Shown piece by piece: positions 34,215-44,588 of a DNA stretch of 64,000 nucleotides. Source of the DNA: Massilia sp. H-1 (GTDB lineage Bacteria > Pseudomonadota > Gammaproteobacteria > Burkholderiales > Burkholderiaceae_D); contig CP087969.1 in the NCBI GenBank assembly GCA_024703915.1, positions 434,001 through 498,000 on the forward strand. The letters run 5' to 3'. The translations under genes were made by a program, and so were the position numbers. Each line of letters begins with the position of its first letter. Positions within the stretch are counted from its first letter, which is position 1. The notes under the pieces are model-generated. The model was not told the origin of the DNA and searched no databases. It saw nothing but the letters and a program-made list of their open reading frames with translations.

Positions 34215-35387
34215 TTATTTTTTTCCCGCGGCTTGCATCAGGCTGATGAAGCGGTCAAACAGGTAACTTACGTCGTTCGGTCCAGGCGATGCTTCCGGGT
34301 GGCCCTGGAAGCAGAAGGCCGGCTTGTCGGTGCGGGCGAAGCCCTGCAGCGAGCCGTCGAACAGCGACACGTGGGTCACGCGGCAATTGGCCTAAGCAGC
34401 GTGGCCGCATCGACCACGAAACCGTGGTTCTGCGAGGTGATCATCACCTTCTTCGAATCGAGGTCCTGCACCGGGTGGTTGGCGCCGTGGTGGCCGAATT
34501 TCATCTTGAGCGTCTTGGCGCCCGACGCGAGGGCCATGATCTGGTGGCCGAGGCAAATGCCGAAGGTCGGAATCCCGCGCTCGATCAGTTCCTTGGACGC
34601 GGCAATCGCGTAATCGCACGGTTCCGGGTCGCCCGGGCCGTTGGCCAGGAAGATGCCGTCCGGGTTCAGCGCCAGCGCGTCGGCGGCCGTCGCTTGCGCT
34701 TCAGCAGCACAGTCACTTTGCAGCCGCGCTCGGTCAGCATGCGCAGGATGTTGCGCTTGACGCCGTAGTCGAAGGCCACCACGTGGAAGCGAGGATTGTC
34801 CAGCTTGCCGTAACCCTGGCCCAGCGTCCACTCGGTTTCCGTGAATTCGTAGGCGGCGGTGGTCGAGACCACCTTGGCCAGATCCATGCTTAAGCCAGGC
34901 CGGGGAAGGAACGGGCCAGGTCCAGCGCCTGCGCCGGGGATGGCTCATTGCCTTGCGTTCCGATCAGGATGGCACCGCTCTGCGCACCTTTTTCGCAACA
35001 GGCGCGTCAGCTTGCGGGTATCGATGCTTAAGCAATGGCGACGATGCCTTCGGCTTTCAGGTAGTCGGAGAGGGATTGGGTGGAACGGAAATTCGATGCC
35101 ATCAAAGGCAGGTCACGGATAATCAGGTTAAGCAGCGCTGACTTTACCGCTTTCGACGTCTTCGGGATTGACGCCGGTATTGCCAATATGGGGATACGTC
35201 AGGGTGACGATTTGGCGGGTATAGCTCGGATCGGTGAGGATTTCCTGGTAACCGGTCATGGAAGTATTAAAAACTACTTCTCCGGTCGTATGGTAAGCAT
35301 GGCGCCAATGGAAATACCTTTAAATATCGTTCCGTCTGCGAGCGCTAGAATGGCTGGAACGGCTGGGCCAGAAAAAAATGGCGGCAA
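34215..35387 (-). CDS. carA: Carbamoyl-phosphate synthase small subunit CarA (frameshifted)
   Basis: The glutaminase subunit that feeds ammonia to CarB. The likely start is a TTG at 35387, six bases after AGGAG, giving [20 protein letters not shown]. Recognisable blocks are [79 protein letters not shown] with the catalytic Cys, HPVQDL, QNHGF and [13 protein letters not shown] with the catalytic His and Glu. Corrupted sites lie near 34393, 34885 and 35027. It ends one base before the carB start. Confidence 0.95.
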
Positions 35388-35631
35388 GGGCAACTCCTGA
35401 TAAAGTTACCGTAGCTGCGCCACGTCAGACCGACGACCATGCTTCCCGAGCAGCTTCACTCAAGGGGTATGGCGTCATTTTGAATGAGGGATGGGTGGGT
35501 AGTCGCTACGGTATGTGGTGAATGGCTAAACCTCCGAATTATAGCGCAAACCGGCCTTGACGGCAATCACCGGCGGCGGCATGCAGCGGAAATTTTGCTT
35601 TGTTAATGAAATCACACCGAGGACAGACAAC
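35388..35631. other. Divergent promoter region of carA and a hypothetical gene
   Basis: No gene is seen. It should hold the carAB promoter (leftward) and a promoter for the rightward gene at 35632. I could not identify a pyrimidine or arginine operator with confidence. Confidence 0.4.
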
Positions 35632-36047
35632 ATGAGCTTATTTGGCAAGGACACCCCGATGGAGCGTCCCCACCCCGGCGGGCGGGCCGCCGTCTTTGTG
35701 CTTAAACCGCGCAAGGCAACCAGGCTGTGCTCGACCTGTTCTCGAATGGCTCCGGCCTGGTCGGCTTCGCCAATCACGACGGCTCGCTCACCGTGTACTT
35801 CGAAAATAACCGGTTTAACGATTCCGCCCTGCACCCCTGGCAAAGCAAGGTCTTCAAGGCTTACGACAGGATGGTCAACGGCTCGCCGACCGTCAACAAG
35901 GTCACTTGCGACGCGGCCAATGTGGAACAAGTGGGTTTTATCGAGGGGCCGGAGATCCTGGTGCGCGACATGGACATGCTCGGCATCTGGCTGGCGCGCT
36001 GCAATGCGCAGGACACGGCGCCGTCGGCGCCGGAAATCCACGCATGA
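35632..36047 (+). CDS. Hypothetical protein (frameshifted)
   Basis: The start MSLFGKDTPMERPHPGGRAA shifts frame near 35702 (GTGCTTAAACC) and continues QAVLDLFSNGSGLVGFANHD, GSLTVYFENNRFND, WQSKVFKAYDRMVNG, VEQVGFIEGPEILVRDMDML and ends APSAPEIHA. The segment predicts mixed alpha/beta without signal or membrane helices. I do not recognise the family. A GGACAGACA leader gives a modest ribosome site. It lies alone between carA and the convergent GlcG-like gene. Confidence 0.5.
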
Positions 36048-36066
36048 AGCCCACTGCCGGGCGGTA

Positions 36067-36475
36067 TTACGCCAGGGCGGCGATGCTTAAGCCTTGGCGA
36101 TCTCGGCATCCTGATCCGATTTCACGCCCGACACGCCCACCGCGCCAATGACCTGGCCGTCGACGATGATGGGCACGCCGCCTTCGAGCATGCCTTCGAG
36201 GTAAGGCGCGCTCAGGAACGAGGTGCGGCCATTGTTGATGATGTCTTCGTAGATCTTGGTCTCGCGGCGGCCCATGGCGGCAGTGGCGGCCTTGGCTTGG
36301 CTGCAATGTGCGACGAGATCGGCGCCACGCCGTCCAGGCGCTGCAGCCACATCAGGTGTCCGCCGTCGTCGACGATGGCGATTACCACCGGCCACTGGTT
36401 GGCCAGCGCGTGCGCTTCGGCGGCGGCGGCAATTTTCTTCACATCGGCTAACTGCAATACGGATTTGGTGATCAT
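36067..36475 (-). CDS. Heme-binding protein, GlcG/HbpS family (DUF336), frameshifted
   Basis: A small alpha/beta protein. The start MITKSVLQLADVKKIAAAAE and the blocks VVIAIVDDGGHLMWLQRLDG, MGRRETKIYEDIINNG, VPIIVDGQVIGAVGVSG and SDQDAEIAKAGIAAL match DUF336. The corrupted GCCGGC at 36085-36092 (IAKAGIA expected) and a break near 36295 split it. Family members bind heme or accompany glycolate and oxidoreductase genes, but no such gene adjoins it, so its role is open. Confidence 0.88.
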
Positions 36476-36554
36476 GTCAGGTTCCTGTTGGTGAGTTGCG
36501 CCGCATTGTAAGGCAGGCCCTGCCCCGCTGCCAATAGCGGGGCCGGTATAGCGA

Positions 36555-37492
36555 TTATGGCGTGACTGGCTGCTGGGCGGCCTTGAGCCGGGCCTTGATC
36601 TGTGGCATGACGGCCGCGGCCGCCTGCTCATCGGCCATGATGGCCAGGTTGCGCGACGCGAAATCGTTGCCGCTCATCTTGCCCAGCGCCGGCTGGATGA
36701 CGATGTCGGCATCCTTGAGTTCATAGTGGTTCAGGCGCTGGCCCATGATGGCGAAGGTTTGCAGCAGCACTTCGACCGAGCTGACCGCCGCCTGCACGTC
36801 GGCCTGGGTCGAAATATTGACCACGATAATGAAATCGGCGCCCATTTCGCGCGCGAAACGCACCGGCACCAGGGGCCACCAGGCCGCCATCGACATACGA
36901 GTGGCCGCCAATGACGACCGGCTGGAACACGCTTGGCACCGACGACGAGGCGCGCACCGCCTGGCCGGTATTGCCGCGCTGGAACAGGATCGGCTTGCCG
37001 CTGTTCAGATCGGTCGCCACGGCGCCGAAGCGCAGCTTGAGCCTTTCCATCGGGGCATTCTTGACCGCCTTGTTGACATAGGTTTGCAGGGCTTCGCCCT
37101 TGAGCACGCCGGACGACTTGCTAAACAGCGGCAGCGCCCAGTCGGAGATGCTGGCCTCGTCCATTTCCATGGCCGTCTTTTGCAGGGCGAAGCCGTCGTT
37201 GCTTAGGCCGCATACAGGGCGCCGACCACGCTGCTTGGCGCTGGTGCCGACCACGATCTCGGGATAGATCCCCTGGGCCTCGAGCGCCTTGATCACGCCG
37301 ATGTGGGCGAAGCCGCGCGGCGGCGCCGCCCCAGCGCCAGGCCGATGCGCACTTTTTTCGGCGCCGGCAGGGGCGTCACGACGACCGGCTCGGGCACAGC
37401 TAAGCACCGGTGCTTGCGCCTGGGACGTGGTGCCGCAGCAGCGGCATGGCGAGCAGAGCGAGGGAAATCAGGGCAAGACGTCGTAAATGCAT
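36555..37492 (-). CDS. Patatin-like phospholipase family protein (frameshifted)
   Basis: The start MHLRRLALISLALLAMPL is a signal-like segment, and the patatin domain follows: RIGLALG then a glycine-rich oxyanion loop (broken near 37325), GFAHIGVIKALEAQGI, VGTSA as the G-x-S-x-G nucleophile elbow, VRASSSVPSVFQPVVIGGHSY and VDGGLV carrying the catalytic Asp. A corrupted site lies just after the nucleophile (near 37203). The C-terminal region ends KARLKAAQQPVTP. It probably acts on membrane lipids in the periplasm or at the outer membrane, as with RssA-like or PlpD-like proteins. Confidence 0.87.
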
Positions 37493-37589
37493 ATGTTTCA
37501 GTCGAGTTGGCAAGGAAGAACAAGCGAGCGATTGTACCTGCATTCACTTGCGGCGCATAATGCAGGCCCGCGTACCACGAGGAAGACGA

Positions 37590-37688
37590 TGCCCGCCCAA
37601 GAACGCGTTCGGCACCAGCGTGCTGTCCAAGGACGTGCGCAAGAACCTGCTGGCGCGCCCGTTTCCGATGTGCTCGAGTTCGGCGTGA
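37590..37688 (+). CDS. Possible small ORF (about 32 residues)
   Basis: A GAGGAAG ribosome-site-like sequence precedes an ATG at 37590. With one base removed near 37597 the frame reads [20 protein letters not shown], then PFPMCSSSA to TGA 37686-37688. It fills the gap between the patatin and phoR ends. The coding case rests only on the ribosome site and protein-like composition, so it may be spurious. Confidence 0.25.
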   Translation, partial: CPPKNAFGTSVLSKDVRKNLLARPFPMCSSSA

Positions 37689-37712
37689 CGGGCGTGACCG
37701 CCTTCTTTGCCG

Positions 37713-39009
37713 TCAGGCCGCGATCAGGGTAGGCAGGCAGCGTGACGATGAAATTGCTGCCCTTGCTTAGGCTTCCGACTTGATCGTCAGGTTGCCGCCA
37801 TGGCGCAGCAGCACGTGCTTGACGATCGCCAGGCCCAGCCCGGTGCCCTGGGTTTCGCGCGAACGGCTCTTGTCGACCCGGTAAAAGCGTTCGGTCAGGC
37901 GCGCGATGTGCACCTGGTCGATGCCGATCCCGGTGTCGGAGGCGACAAATTGGGGGCCGTCCGGCGTGGCCTGCCAGGTCAGGTGAATGGTGCCGCCCGG
38001 CGGCGTGTAGCGCACCGCGTTCGAGGCCAGGTTGCCGAAGGCGCTGCGCAACTCTTCCGCGCTGCCGGTCACGTCCGGTCCCGGCGTGCTGGTGGTGACC
38101 GTGTGGCGGCCATTGGACAGGGCGCGCGCTTCCTGGGCGATGTCTTCCACCATGCCGCGCATGTCGACCTTTTCCGAGCGCAGCGGGTAATCGACCGATT
38201 CCAGGCGCGACAGGGTCAGCATGTCCTCGATCAGGCCCTGCATGCAGCCAGCCCTGCTCGGTCATGAGCTTGAGGTGGGCGGCGCGGGTGGCGGCGTCCA
38301 GGTCCGGCTCGCTCGAAGCGATTTCCAGGAAGCCCACGATCACCGTCAGCGGCGTGCGCAGTTCGTGCGAGGCGTTGGCGATGAAGTCGCGCCGCATTTC
38401 CTCGATGCGCTGGGTTTCGGTGGCATCGTGGGTGACCAGGATCTGGCGCCGGTTCTCGAACGGGATGATCTGGCAAATCAACTTGCGGTCGCGCAGCGAC
38501 AGCGTCAGCGGCTGCTCGTAGCGGCCCAGGATGATGTAATCGATGAAGTCGGGATGGCGGATCAGGTTGGTCACGCGCATGCCCTTGTCTTTTCCAGGGT
38601 CAGGCCCAGGTGACGCTCGGCGGCCGGGTTGCACCATTCGAGGAACAGGACGTCGTCCATGATGGCCACGCCGTCCGGCAGCAGGTGCATGGCCTGGCGA
38701 AAGCGCGCCAGCCACTCGGTCAGTTCGGACTGGTTGCGTTCATCGTCGCGGCGCAGGCGGTACAGGCGCGAGAAGATATTCGTCCAGGATCCCCAGCCGT
38801 CGGGCAGACGGGTGCTTTGCGGGTCGTCCAGCCAGGTGCCGAGCTTGTGCAAGTAGTCGAGCTGGATGACCAGCAGCGACAGCACCGCCAGCAGCGCCAG
38901 GCCCATGCCGTAAATGGCGCCGAACAGCCAGCCGACGATGGCGCAGCCTAAGCCAGGATGAAGGAGACGCAGCAGCAGCGGGGATCCAGAACAGCAGTTT
39001 TGGGTTCAT
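37713..39009 (-). CDS. phoR: Phosphate regulon sensor histidine kinase PhoR (frameshifted)
   Basis: The membrane kinase of the PhoBR system. The start [14 protein letters not shown] leads to hydrophobic segments ([19 protein letters not shown]), a PAS region ([20 protein letters not shown]), the HisKA box [20 protein letters not shown] and the ATPase boxes [22 protein letters not shown] and [18 protein letters not shown]. Breaks near 37767 (corrupted), 38250, 38585 and 38947. The end is uncertain: the open frame runs on to 37498, while a one-base shift gives a TGA at 37713-37715, which I chose. phoB is upstream on the same strand, separated by a palindromic repeat. Confidence 0.92.
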
Positions 39010-39031
39010 GTGAGTCAATTCGGGGCTCAGA

Positions 39032-39116
39032 ACGTCGTCCTCGCGAAGGCGGGGACCCATAGCGTGCCAGCCGAATTCGGCAAGGTGCTATAGGCCCCGC
39101 CTGCGCGAGGGCGATG
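39032..39116. repeat. Palindromic repeat family A, copy 2 (between phoB and phoR)
   Basis: Shares the arms CGTCCTCGCGAAGGCGGGGA and GGCCCCGCCTGCGCGAGGGC, with CCATAGC/GCTATAGG inner pairing, with the copies at 29852 and 56843. Here it fills nearly the whole gap between two genes of one regulatory system. Confidence 0.85.
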
Positions 39117-39127
39117 TGTGGTACTTC

Positions 39128-39819
39128 TTACTTTACAGACAGCATATACCCAACGCTGCGCACCGTGCGGATCAGGCTTTCGGCTTCCTTGAGCGCCTTG
39201 CGCAGGCGCAGCACGTGCACGTCGACCGTGCGCTCCTCGATCACGGCATGGTCGCCCCACACCTTGTCGAGCAGCTGGCTGCGCGAAAACACGCGCTCCG
39301 GATGCGCCAGGAAGAACTTGAGCAGCTTGAATTCGGCATGCCCGATCTCGATCTTGCTGCCGCTGAGCGACACCGTGCAGCTGACCGGATCGAGCGTGAC
39401 GATGCCCGCGCTCATGGCCGACTCCGCATGCTCTGGGCTCTTGCAGCGCAGCAGCGCCCGGCTGCGCGCCAGCAGCTCGCGCGGCGAGAATGGCTTGGTC
39501 ACGTAATCGTCGGCGCCCGTATTGAGGCTAAACGATCTTGTCCTCTTCCATGCTCTTGGCGGTCAGCATGATGACCGGGATGTCCTGGAAATTGCGGTCG
39601 GCGCGGATCCGCGACAGCAGGCGCAGGCCGGTCTGGTCGGGCAGCATCCAGTCGAGCAGGATCAGGTGCGGGGCGCGATCGACGATCGCATCCCAGGCCG
39701 CGGCCACATTTTGCACCGAGCGCACGTTCCAGCCCGTTTCCCGCAAGGAAAACGTCACGAGCTCGATGATGGCTAAGCTCGTCTTCGACAATCAGGACGT
39801 TGGTTTTATCGACTGCCAT
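39128..39819 (-). CDS. phoB: Phosphate regulon response regulator PhoB (frameshifted)
   Basis: An OmpR-type regulator that binds Pho boxes. The start MAVDKTNVLIVEDE gives the acidic pocket; LILLDWMLPDQTG carries the phosphorylated Asp; PVIMLTAKSMEEDKIV and GADDYVTKPFSPRELLAR supply the conserved Thr and Lys. The winged-helix C-terminus includes GHAEFKLLKFFLAHPERVFS, VWGDHAVIEERTVDVHVLRL and RTVRSVGYML. Breaks near 39527 and 39773. It begins five bases after the phoU stop. Pho boxes matching its target are seen at 44483-44610. Confidence 0.95.
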
Positions 39820-39824
39820 CGCGC

Positions 39825-40539
39825 TTACGCCATGCCGCTTAAGCAGGTCTGCCGCAGGTGCAGCTGGCCTGGTATGACGGATATCCTTGCCTTCCACCAC
39901 GTAGATGACGTATTCGGCGATGTTCTTGGCATGGTCGCCGATGCGTTCGATGGCCTTGGCCACCCACAGGGTGTCGAGCGCCGAGGAAATCGTGCGCGGG
40001 TCTTCCATCATGAAGGTGATCAGATTGCGCATGATGGACTTGAACTCGTGGTCGACCACGGCATCCTGGGCGATCAGCTGCAAGGCTTGCTTGCCGTCCA
40101 GGCGGGCGAAGGCGTCGAGCGCATCGTGCAGCATGTCCGAGGTGCTGGTGGCGATGGTGCGCACCATTTCATAGTGGTTCAGGCTGGGCGCGCCGCGGCT
40201 GTGCAGGCTCTTGGAGGTGCGCGCGATCTTGCTGGCCTCGTCGCCGATGCGCTCGAGGTCGGTGATCACCTTGATGGTGGCCATCACGGTGCGCAAGTCG
40301 TTGGCGGTCGGCTGGCGGCGCACGATCAGGTGGCTGCAGGCATCGTCGAGCGAGACTTCGAGCTGGTTGACTTCGTCGTCTTCGGCGATCACGCGGTCGG
40401 CGCGCTCCGGGTTGCCGATGCGAAAGCAAGTCATCGCATCGAGGAATTGCGTTTCCACCAGGCCGCCCATCAGGAGCACCTTGGAGCGGATCGTTTCGAG
40501 TTCGTGGTCGTACTGCTTGGATGAGTGTTCACCTATCAT
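39825..40539 (-). CDS. phoU: Phosphate signalling protein PhoU (frameshifted near the end)
   Basis: PhoU mediates repression of PhoR signalling by the Pst transporter. The start MIGEHSSKQYDHELETIRSK, the metal-binding-type helix repeat (DLERIGDEASKIAR and AIERIGDHAKNIAEYVIYVV) and the length of about 237 residues identify it. The frame is intact to KDIRHT near 39870; a one-base shift there gives a C-terminus ending at TAA 39825-39827. It sits between pstB and phoB, the standard pst operon order. Confidence 0.95.
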
Positions 40540-40567
40540 TACTGCTCTCCGTATCGTTTTATTCTGA

Positions 40568-41362
40568 TCAGCCGAAGCGGCCGGTGATGTAGTCTTGCGT
40601 TTCTTTGCGCGCCGGATTCATGAAAATTTGGTCGGTTTCGCCAAATTCAACGAGTTCGCCGAGATACATGTACGCAGTGTAATCCGAGCAGCGTGCCGCC
40701 TGCTGCATATTGTGGGTCACGATGGTGATCGTGTAATCCTGTTTCAGCTCGCTGATCAGCTCTTCGACCTTGGCGGTCGAGATCGGATCGAGGGCCGAGG
40801 TCGGTTCGTCGAGCAGCAACACGTCAGGCTTGACCGCCACGCCGCGCGCGATGCACAGGCGCTGCTGCTGGCCGCCGGACAGCGACAGGCCGCTCTTGGA
40901 CAGCTTGTCCTTGACTTCGCCCCACAGCGCCGCCTTTTTCAGCGCCCATTCGACGCGCTCGTCCATCTCGCCCTTGGACAGGTCTTCGTACAGGCGCACG
41001 CCGAAGGCGATATTGTCGTACACCGACATCGGGAACGGGGTCGGTTTCTGGAACACCATGCCGACCTTGGCGCGCAGCATGTTCACGTCCTGGCCCGGCT
41101 CGAGGATATTGCGGCCGCGGTACATGATCGAGCCTTCCGCGCGCTGGCCCGGATACAGATCGTACATGCGGTTCAGGGTGCGCAAGAGGGTCGACTTGCC
41201 GCAGCCGGAAGGGCCGATGAAGGCCGTGACCTGCTTTTCGTGGATGTCGAGGCTGACGTTGGTCAGGCTCTGGGTCTTACCGTAAAAGAAGTTCAGGTTC
41301 GAAATCTCGATCGTCTTGTTCTTTGGCGTCACGACGTGGTTCGGTGCTGGGATTGGGCTCAT
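40568..41362 (-). CDS. pstB: Phosphate ABC transporter ATP-binding protein PstB
   Basis: Intact, 264 residues. The ATPase of the high-affinity phosphate importer. It shows Walker [10 protein letters not shown], the PstB-typical [20 protein letters not shown], signature [16 protein letters not shown], Walker [14 protein letters not shown] and H-loop [16 protein letters not shown]. It lies 17 bases after pstA and 28 bases before phoU. Confidence 0.98.
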   Translation of the reverse strand: MSPIPAPNHVVTPKNKTIEISNLNFFYGKTQSLTNVSLDIHEKQVTAFIGPSGCGKSTLLRTLNRMYDLYPGQRAEGSIMYRGRNILEPGQDVNMLRAKVGMVFQKPTPFPMSVYDNIAFGVRLYEDLSKGEMDERVEWALKKAALWGEVKDKLSKSGLSLSGGQQQRLCIARGVAVKPDVLLLDEPTSALDPISTAKVEELISELKQDYTITIVTHNMQQAARCSDYTAYMYLGELVEFGETDQIFMNPARKETQDYITGRFG

Positions 41363-41379
41363 GGCGATTTTTATAGAAA

Positions 41380-42244
41380 TTAATTCGGGGTTTTCTGGCT
41401 GAACACGGTACGCGACAAAATATTGAGCAGCAACACGCTAAAGGTGACCACCAGGGCCGCGCCCCAGGCCAGCTCGCGCCAGTCGTCGTACGGGCTCATG
41501 GCGAACTGGTAGATCACGCCCGGCATATTGGCCATCGGGCCGTTCATGTCGGCGCTGAAGAACTGGTTGTTCAGTGCCGTGTACAGCAGCGGCGCGGTTT
41601 CGCCCGTGATGCGGGCCACGGCCAGCAGCACGCCGGTGATCACACCGGACTTGACGGCGCGCAGGCGAACCATGGTGGCGACCTTCCAGCGCGGCGCGCC
41701 GAGGGCAAACGCGGCTTCAAGCAGGCTGGAGGGCACCAGGCGCAGCATGTTGTCGGTGGTGCGCACCACGACCGGCACCGCGATGAGCGACAGGGCAATC
41801 GCTTGTCAGGCATAGCCGGAATAGTGCTTGGCCACGTCCACGTACATGGCCCAGACGAACATGCCGAGCACGATAGACGGCGCGGACAGCATGATGTCGG
41901 TCACGAAGCGCGTCACTTGTGCGAACTTGTTGTCCTCGCCGTACTCTGCCAGATAGACCCCGGCCAGGATGCCGATCGGGGTGCTGATAAAGGTCGACAA
42001 GCCGACGATCATCAGGCTGCCGATGATGGCGTTGCGCATGCCGCCGCCTTCGGTGCCGGGCGCCGGGGTGTCGTGCAGGAAGAAATTGAGCGAGATTCCG
42101 CCGAAGCCCTTGATCAGCAGCGTGGTCAGGATCCACAGCAGGAAGGCCAGGCCCACGGCCATGGCCGCGACCGACAGCACGATTCCGACGCGGTGCACCA
42201 GCAAGCGTTTGCAGGTAGACGCGGTTGACGACAGTTTGACTCAT
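41380..42244 (-). CDS. pstA: Phosphate ABC transporter permease PstA (frameshifted)
   Basis: A membrane-spanning subunit of the phosphate importer. The start [14 protein letters not shown] overlaps the pstC stop (ATGA). Later frames give [76 protein letters not shown] and, after a break near 41805, [30 protein letters not shown] with the EAA-loop and [14 protein letters not shown]. It ends [11 protein letters not shown]. About 288 residues, normal for PstA. Confidence 0.96.
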
Positions 42245-43259
42245 TTGACGCCTTCCTTGCGGGACATGCTTAAGCCAACATCAGCTTGGCGGCGGACAGA
42301 ACGATAAAGGTAATGATGAACAGGATCAGTGCCAGCGCAAACAGCGAAGACACGTGCAGCGGCGACTGGGCTTCGGCAAATTCGTTGGCCAGCGTCGAGG
42401 AAATGCTGTTACCGGCGGTGAACAGCGACCAGGACAGCTTGTTGGCGTTGCCGATCACGAAAGTGACCGCCATGGTCTCGCCCAGGGCGCGGCCCAGGCC
42501 CAACATGACGCCGCCCACGACACCGGTCTTGGTGTAAGGCAGCACGATCTTGCGCACCACTTCCCACTTGGTGCAGCCGAGGCCGTAGGCCGATTCCTTG
42601 AGCACGGCCGGGACGATCTCGAACACGTCGCGCATGACCGAGGCAATGAAGGGAATGATCATGATCGCCAGGATCAGGCCGGCGGTCAGGATGCCGATGC
42701 CCATCATCGGGCCCTTGAACAGCTGGCCGATCAGGGGCAGGTTCCCCAGGCTGCTCTTGAGCAGCGGCTGGACGTAGTCGGCAAACAGGGGCGCGAACAC
42801 GAACAAGCCCCACATGCCGTAAATGATCGATGGCACGCCTAGCCAGCAGCTCGACCGCGGTCCCCATCGGGCAGCGCAGCCAGACCGGGCAGATCTCGGT
42901 CAGGAACAGGGCGATGCCGAAGCTGACCGGGAAGGCGATCAGCAAGGCGATGAACGAGGTCACCAGGGTGCCGACGATGGCAATCGCGGCGCCGTATTTG
43001 TCGTTGACGGGATCCCATTCGACGGTGGTGATGAAGCCCAGGCCGAATTCCTTGAATGCTTAAGCACGGCACCGATGAACAGCGAGGCGATGATGCCGAC
43101 CAGGACCGCCAGCACGGAGGCGGCGAACAGCAGGGTCACCTTGTGGAAGAAGAAGTCCTGGATGCGCTGGTTGCGCATCGTGGAATGCATGGCAGCCAGC
43201 TCGGCATCGCGCTCGGCTGGCTTGGGCAATTCCATCGCTACAGTGGGATTTGAACTCAT
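42241..43259 (-). CDS. pstC: Phosphate ABC transporter permease PstC (frameshifted)
   Basis: The second permease subunit. The N-terminus ([20 protein letters not shown]) precedes a first helix [20 protein letters not shown]. After a corrupted site at about 43057 the frame continues [40 protein letters not shown] (corrupted again at about 42838), [38 protein letters not shown] and [18 protein letters not shown] third corrupted site at about 42270 precedes the C-terminal MSRKEGVK, whose TGA overlaps the pstA ATG. Confidence 0.96.
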
Positions 43260-43277
43260 GATTGAATTTGTATTGTA

Positions 43278-43358
43278 GGGTGGAAAAGCAGAACTTCCTG
43301 CGCCAGGCAGCGGAAGCTTTGCTTTTCCACCCAGCGCCTCTGTGTGCGCTGGGTGGAA
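43278..43358 (-). promoter_or_regulatory. Two mutually exclusive hairpins between pstS and pstC
   Basis: Arm 43278-43290 (GGGTGGAAAAGCA) pairs with 43320-43332 (TGCTTTTCCACCC). The overlapping arm 43325-43337 (TTCCACCCAGCGC) pairs instead with 43346-43358 (GCGCTGGGTGGAA). Only one can form at a time. The element starts eight bases beyond the pstS stop and could stabilise the pstS message or limit readthrough into pstCAB. Confidence 0.7.
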
Positions 43359-43365
43359 ACAGGAA

Positions 43366-44416
43366 TTACCAGATGGCCTTGCCCGAAGCGTCTTTCAGGT
43401 TGGCTTTCCAGGCGTCAGCGACCAGCTTGGTGACGGTGTCCGGCAGCGGCACATAGTCCAGTTCGGTAGCAGCGGCATCGCCGTTCTTGAACGAGTACTC
43501 GAAGAACTTGAGCACTTCCTTGGCCTTGGCGGCGTCAGCCTGCGACTTGTGCATCAGGATGTACGACACGCCAGTGATCGGCCAGCTGGCTTTGCTTAAG
43601 CCTGGTCGGTCAGCACGATGCCGAAGCCCGGGGTCTTGGCCCAGTCGGCCGAAGCGGCGGCAGCCTTGAAGGCGTCGTCGTCAGGCTGCAGGAACACGCC
43701 ATCCTTGTTTTTCAGCTGGGTGTGAGCGATCTTGTTTTTCTTGGCGAACGCCCACTCGACGTAGCCGATGGCGCCCTTGATACGCTGCACGTTGGCGGCG
43801 ACGCCTTCGTTGCCCTTGCCGCCCACGCCGACTGCCCATTTCACGGCCGCATCGGCGCCGATCTTGGTCTTGAACTCAGGCGAGACTTTCGACAGGTAGT
43901 CGGTGAACAGGAAGGTGGTGCCCGAGCCGTCGGCGCGGTGTACGACGGTGATTTCGTCGGCTGGCAGCTTCATGCCCGGGTTGAGCGCGGCGATGGCCGG
44001 TGCATTCCAGGTGGTGATCTTGCCCATGTAGATGTCGGCCACGACCTGGCCGGTCAGTTTCATGGCGCCCGGGGCGATGCCGTCCAGGTTGACCACGGTG
44101 ACCACGCCGCCCATGATGGCAGGGAATTGCATCAGGCTAGAGCTTCGTCGAGTTCTTCGACCTTGAGCGGCTTGTCCGAGGCGCCGAAATCGACGGTCTT
44201 GGCCTTGATTTGTTTGATGCTTAAGCGCCGGAGCCCACGGACTGATAGTTCAGGCCGTTACCGGTGGCCTTTTTGTAGTTCTCGGCCCACTTGGCGTAGA
44301 TCGGGTAAGGGAACGTTGCCTTAGCTGCCGGTCATGTCGGCAGCGATGGCGGTGGACATGGCGGCGATGGCCGATGCACCAACGACGAGGGAAGCTAACA
44401 GCTGTTTCATTCGCAT
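43366..44416 (-). CDS. pstS: Phosphate-binding protein PstS (frameshifted)
   Basis: The periplasmic phosphate receptor of the Pst importer. The start at 44416 ([20 protein letters not shown]) follows AGGA and encodes a signal peptide. Recognisable blocks are YQSVGSGA then [78 protein letters not shown] and [20 protein letters not shown], matching the phosphate-binding loops of PstS. Breaks near 43594 and 44219 (corrupted sites), 44136 and 44322. A Pho box pair lies 70-95 bases upstream. Confidence 0.96.
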
Positions 44417-44482
44417 ATCATTCCTAAGTTGGGGTTAGTGAAAGAAGTGTGTACTTCAGTCAATGCTGCGCAGTCTAGCCGC

Positions 44483-44506
44483 CGAATATGACACGTTTAT
44501 GACATG
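44483..44506 (-). promoter_or_regulatory. Pho box upstream of pstS
   Basis: On the - strand two TGTCAT half-sites (44504-44499 and 44493-44488) lie exactly 11 bases apart, the spacing of a PhoB dimer site. It sits 72-88 bases upstream of the pstS start. Confidence 0.8.
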
Positions 44507-44588
44507 GCCGAAATTTGATGAATTTCTTGCTTTCCCGGGGCATGATACCCTTGAAGCTGGCGCGGCGCGCACTTGTTACCGCAGTGCA

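Noticed and set aside
39838..39845. CTTAAGC near the phoU end as a corrupted site
   Set aside because: The string is in frame or near the natural stop in either reading and its left context does not demand GCCGGC; I could not decide.
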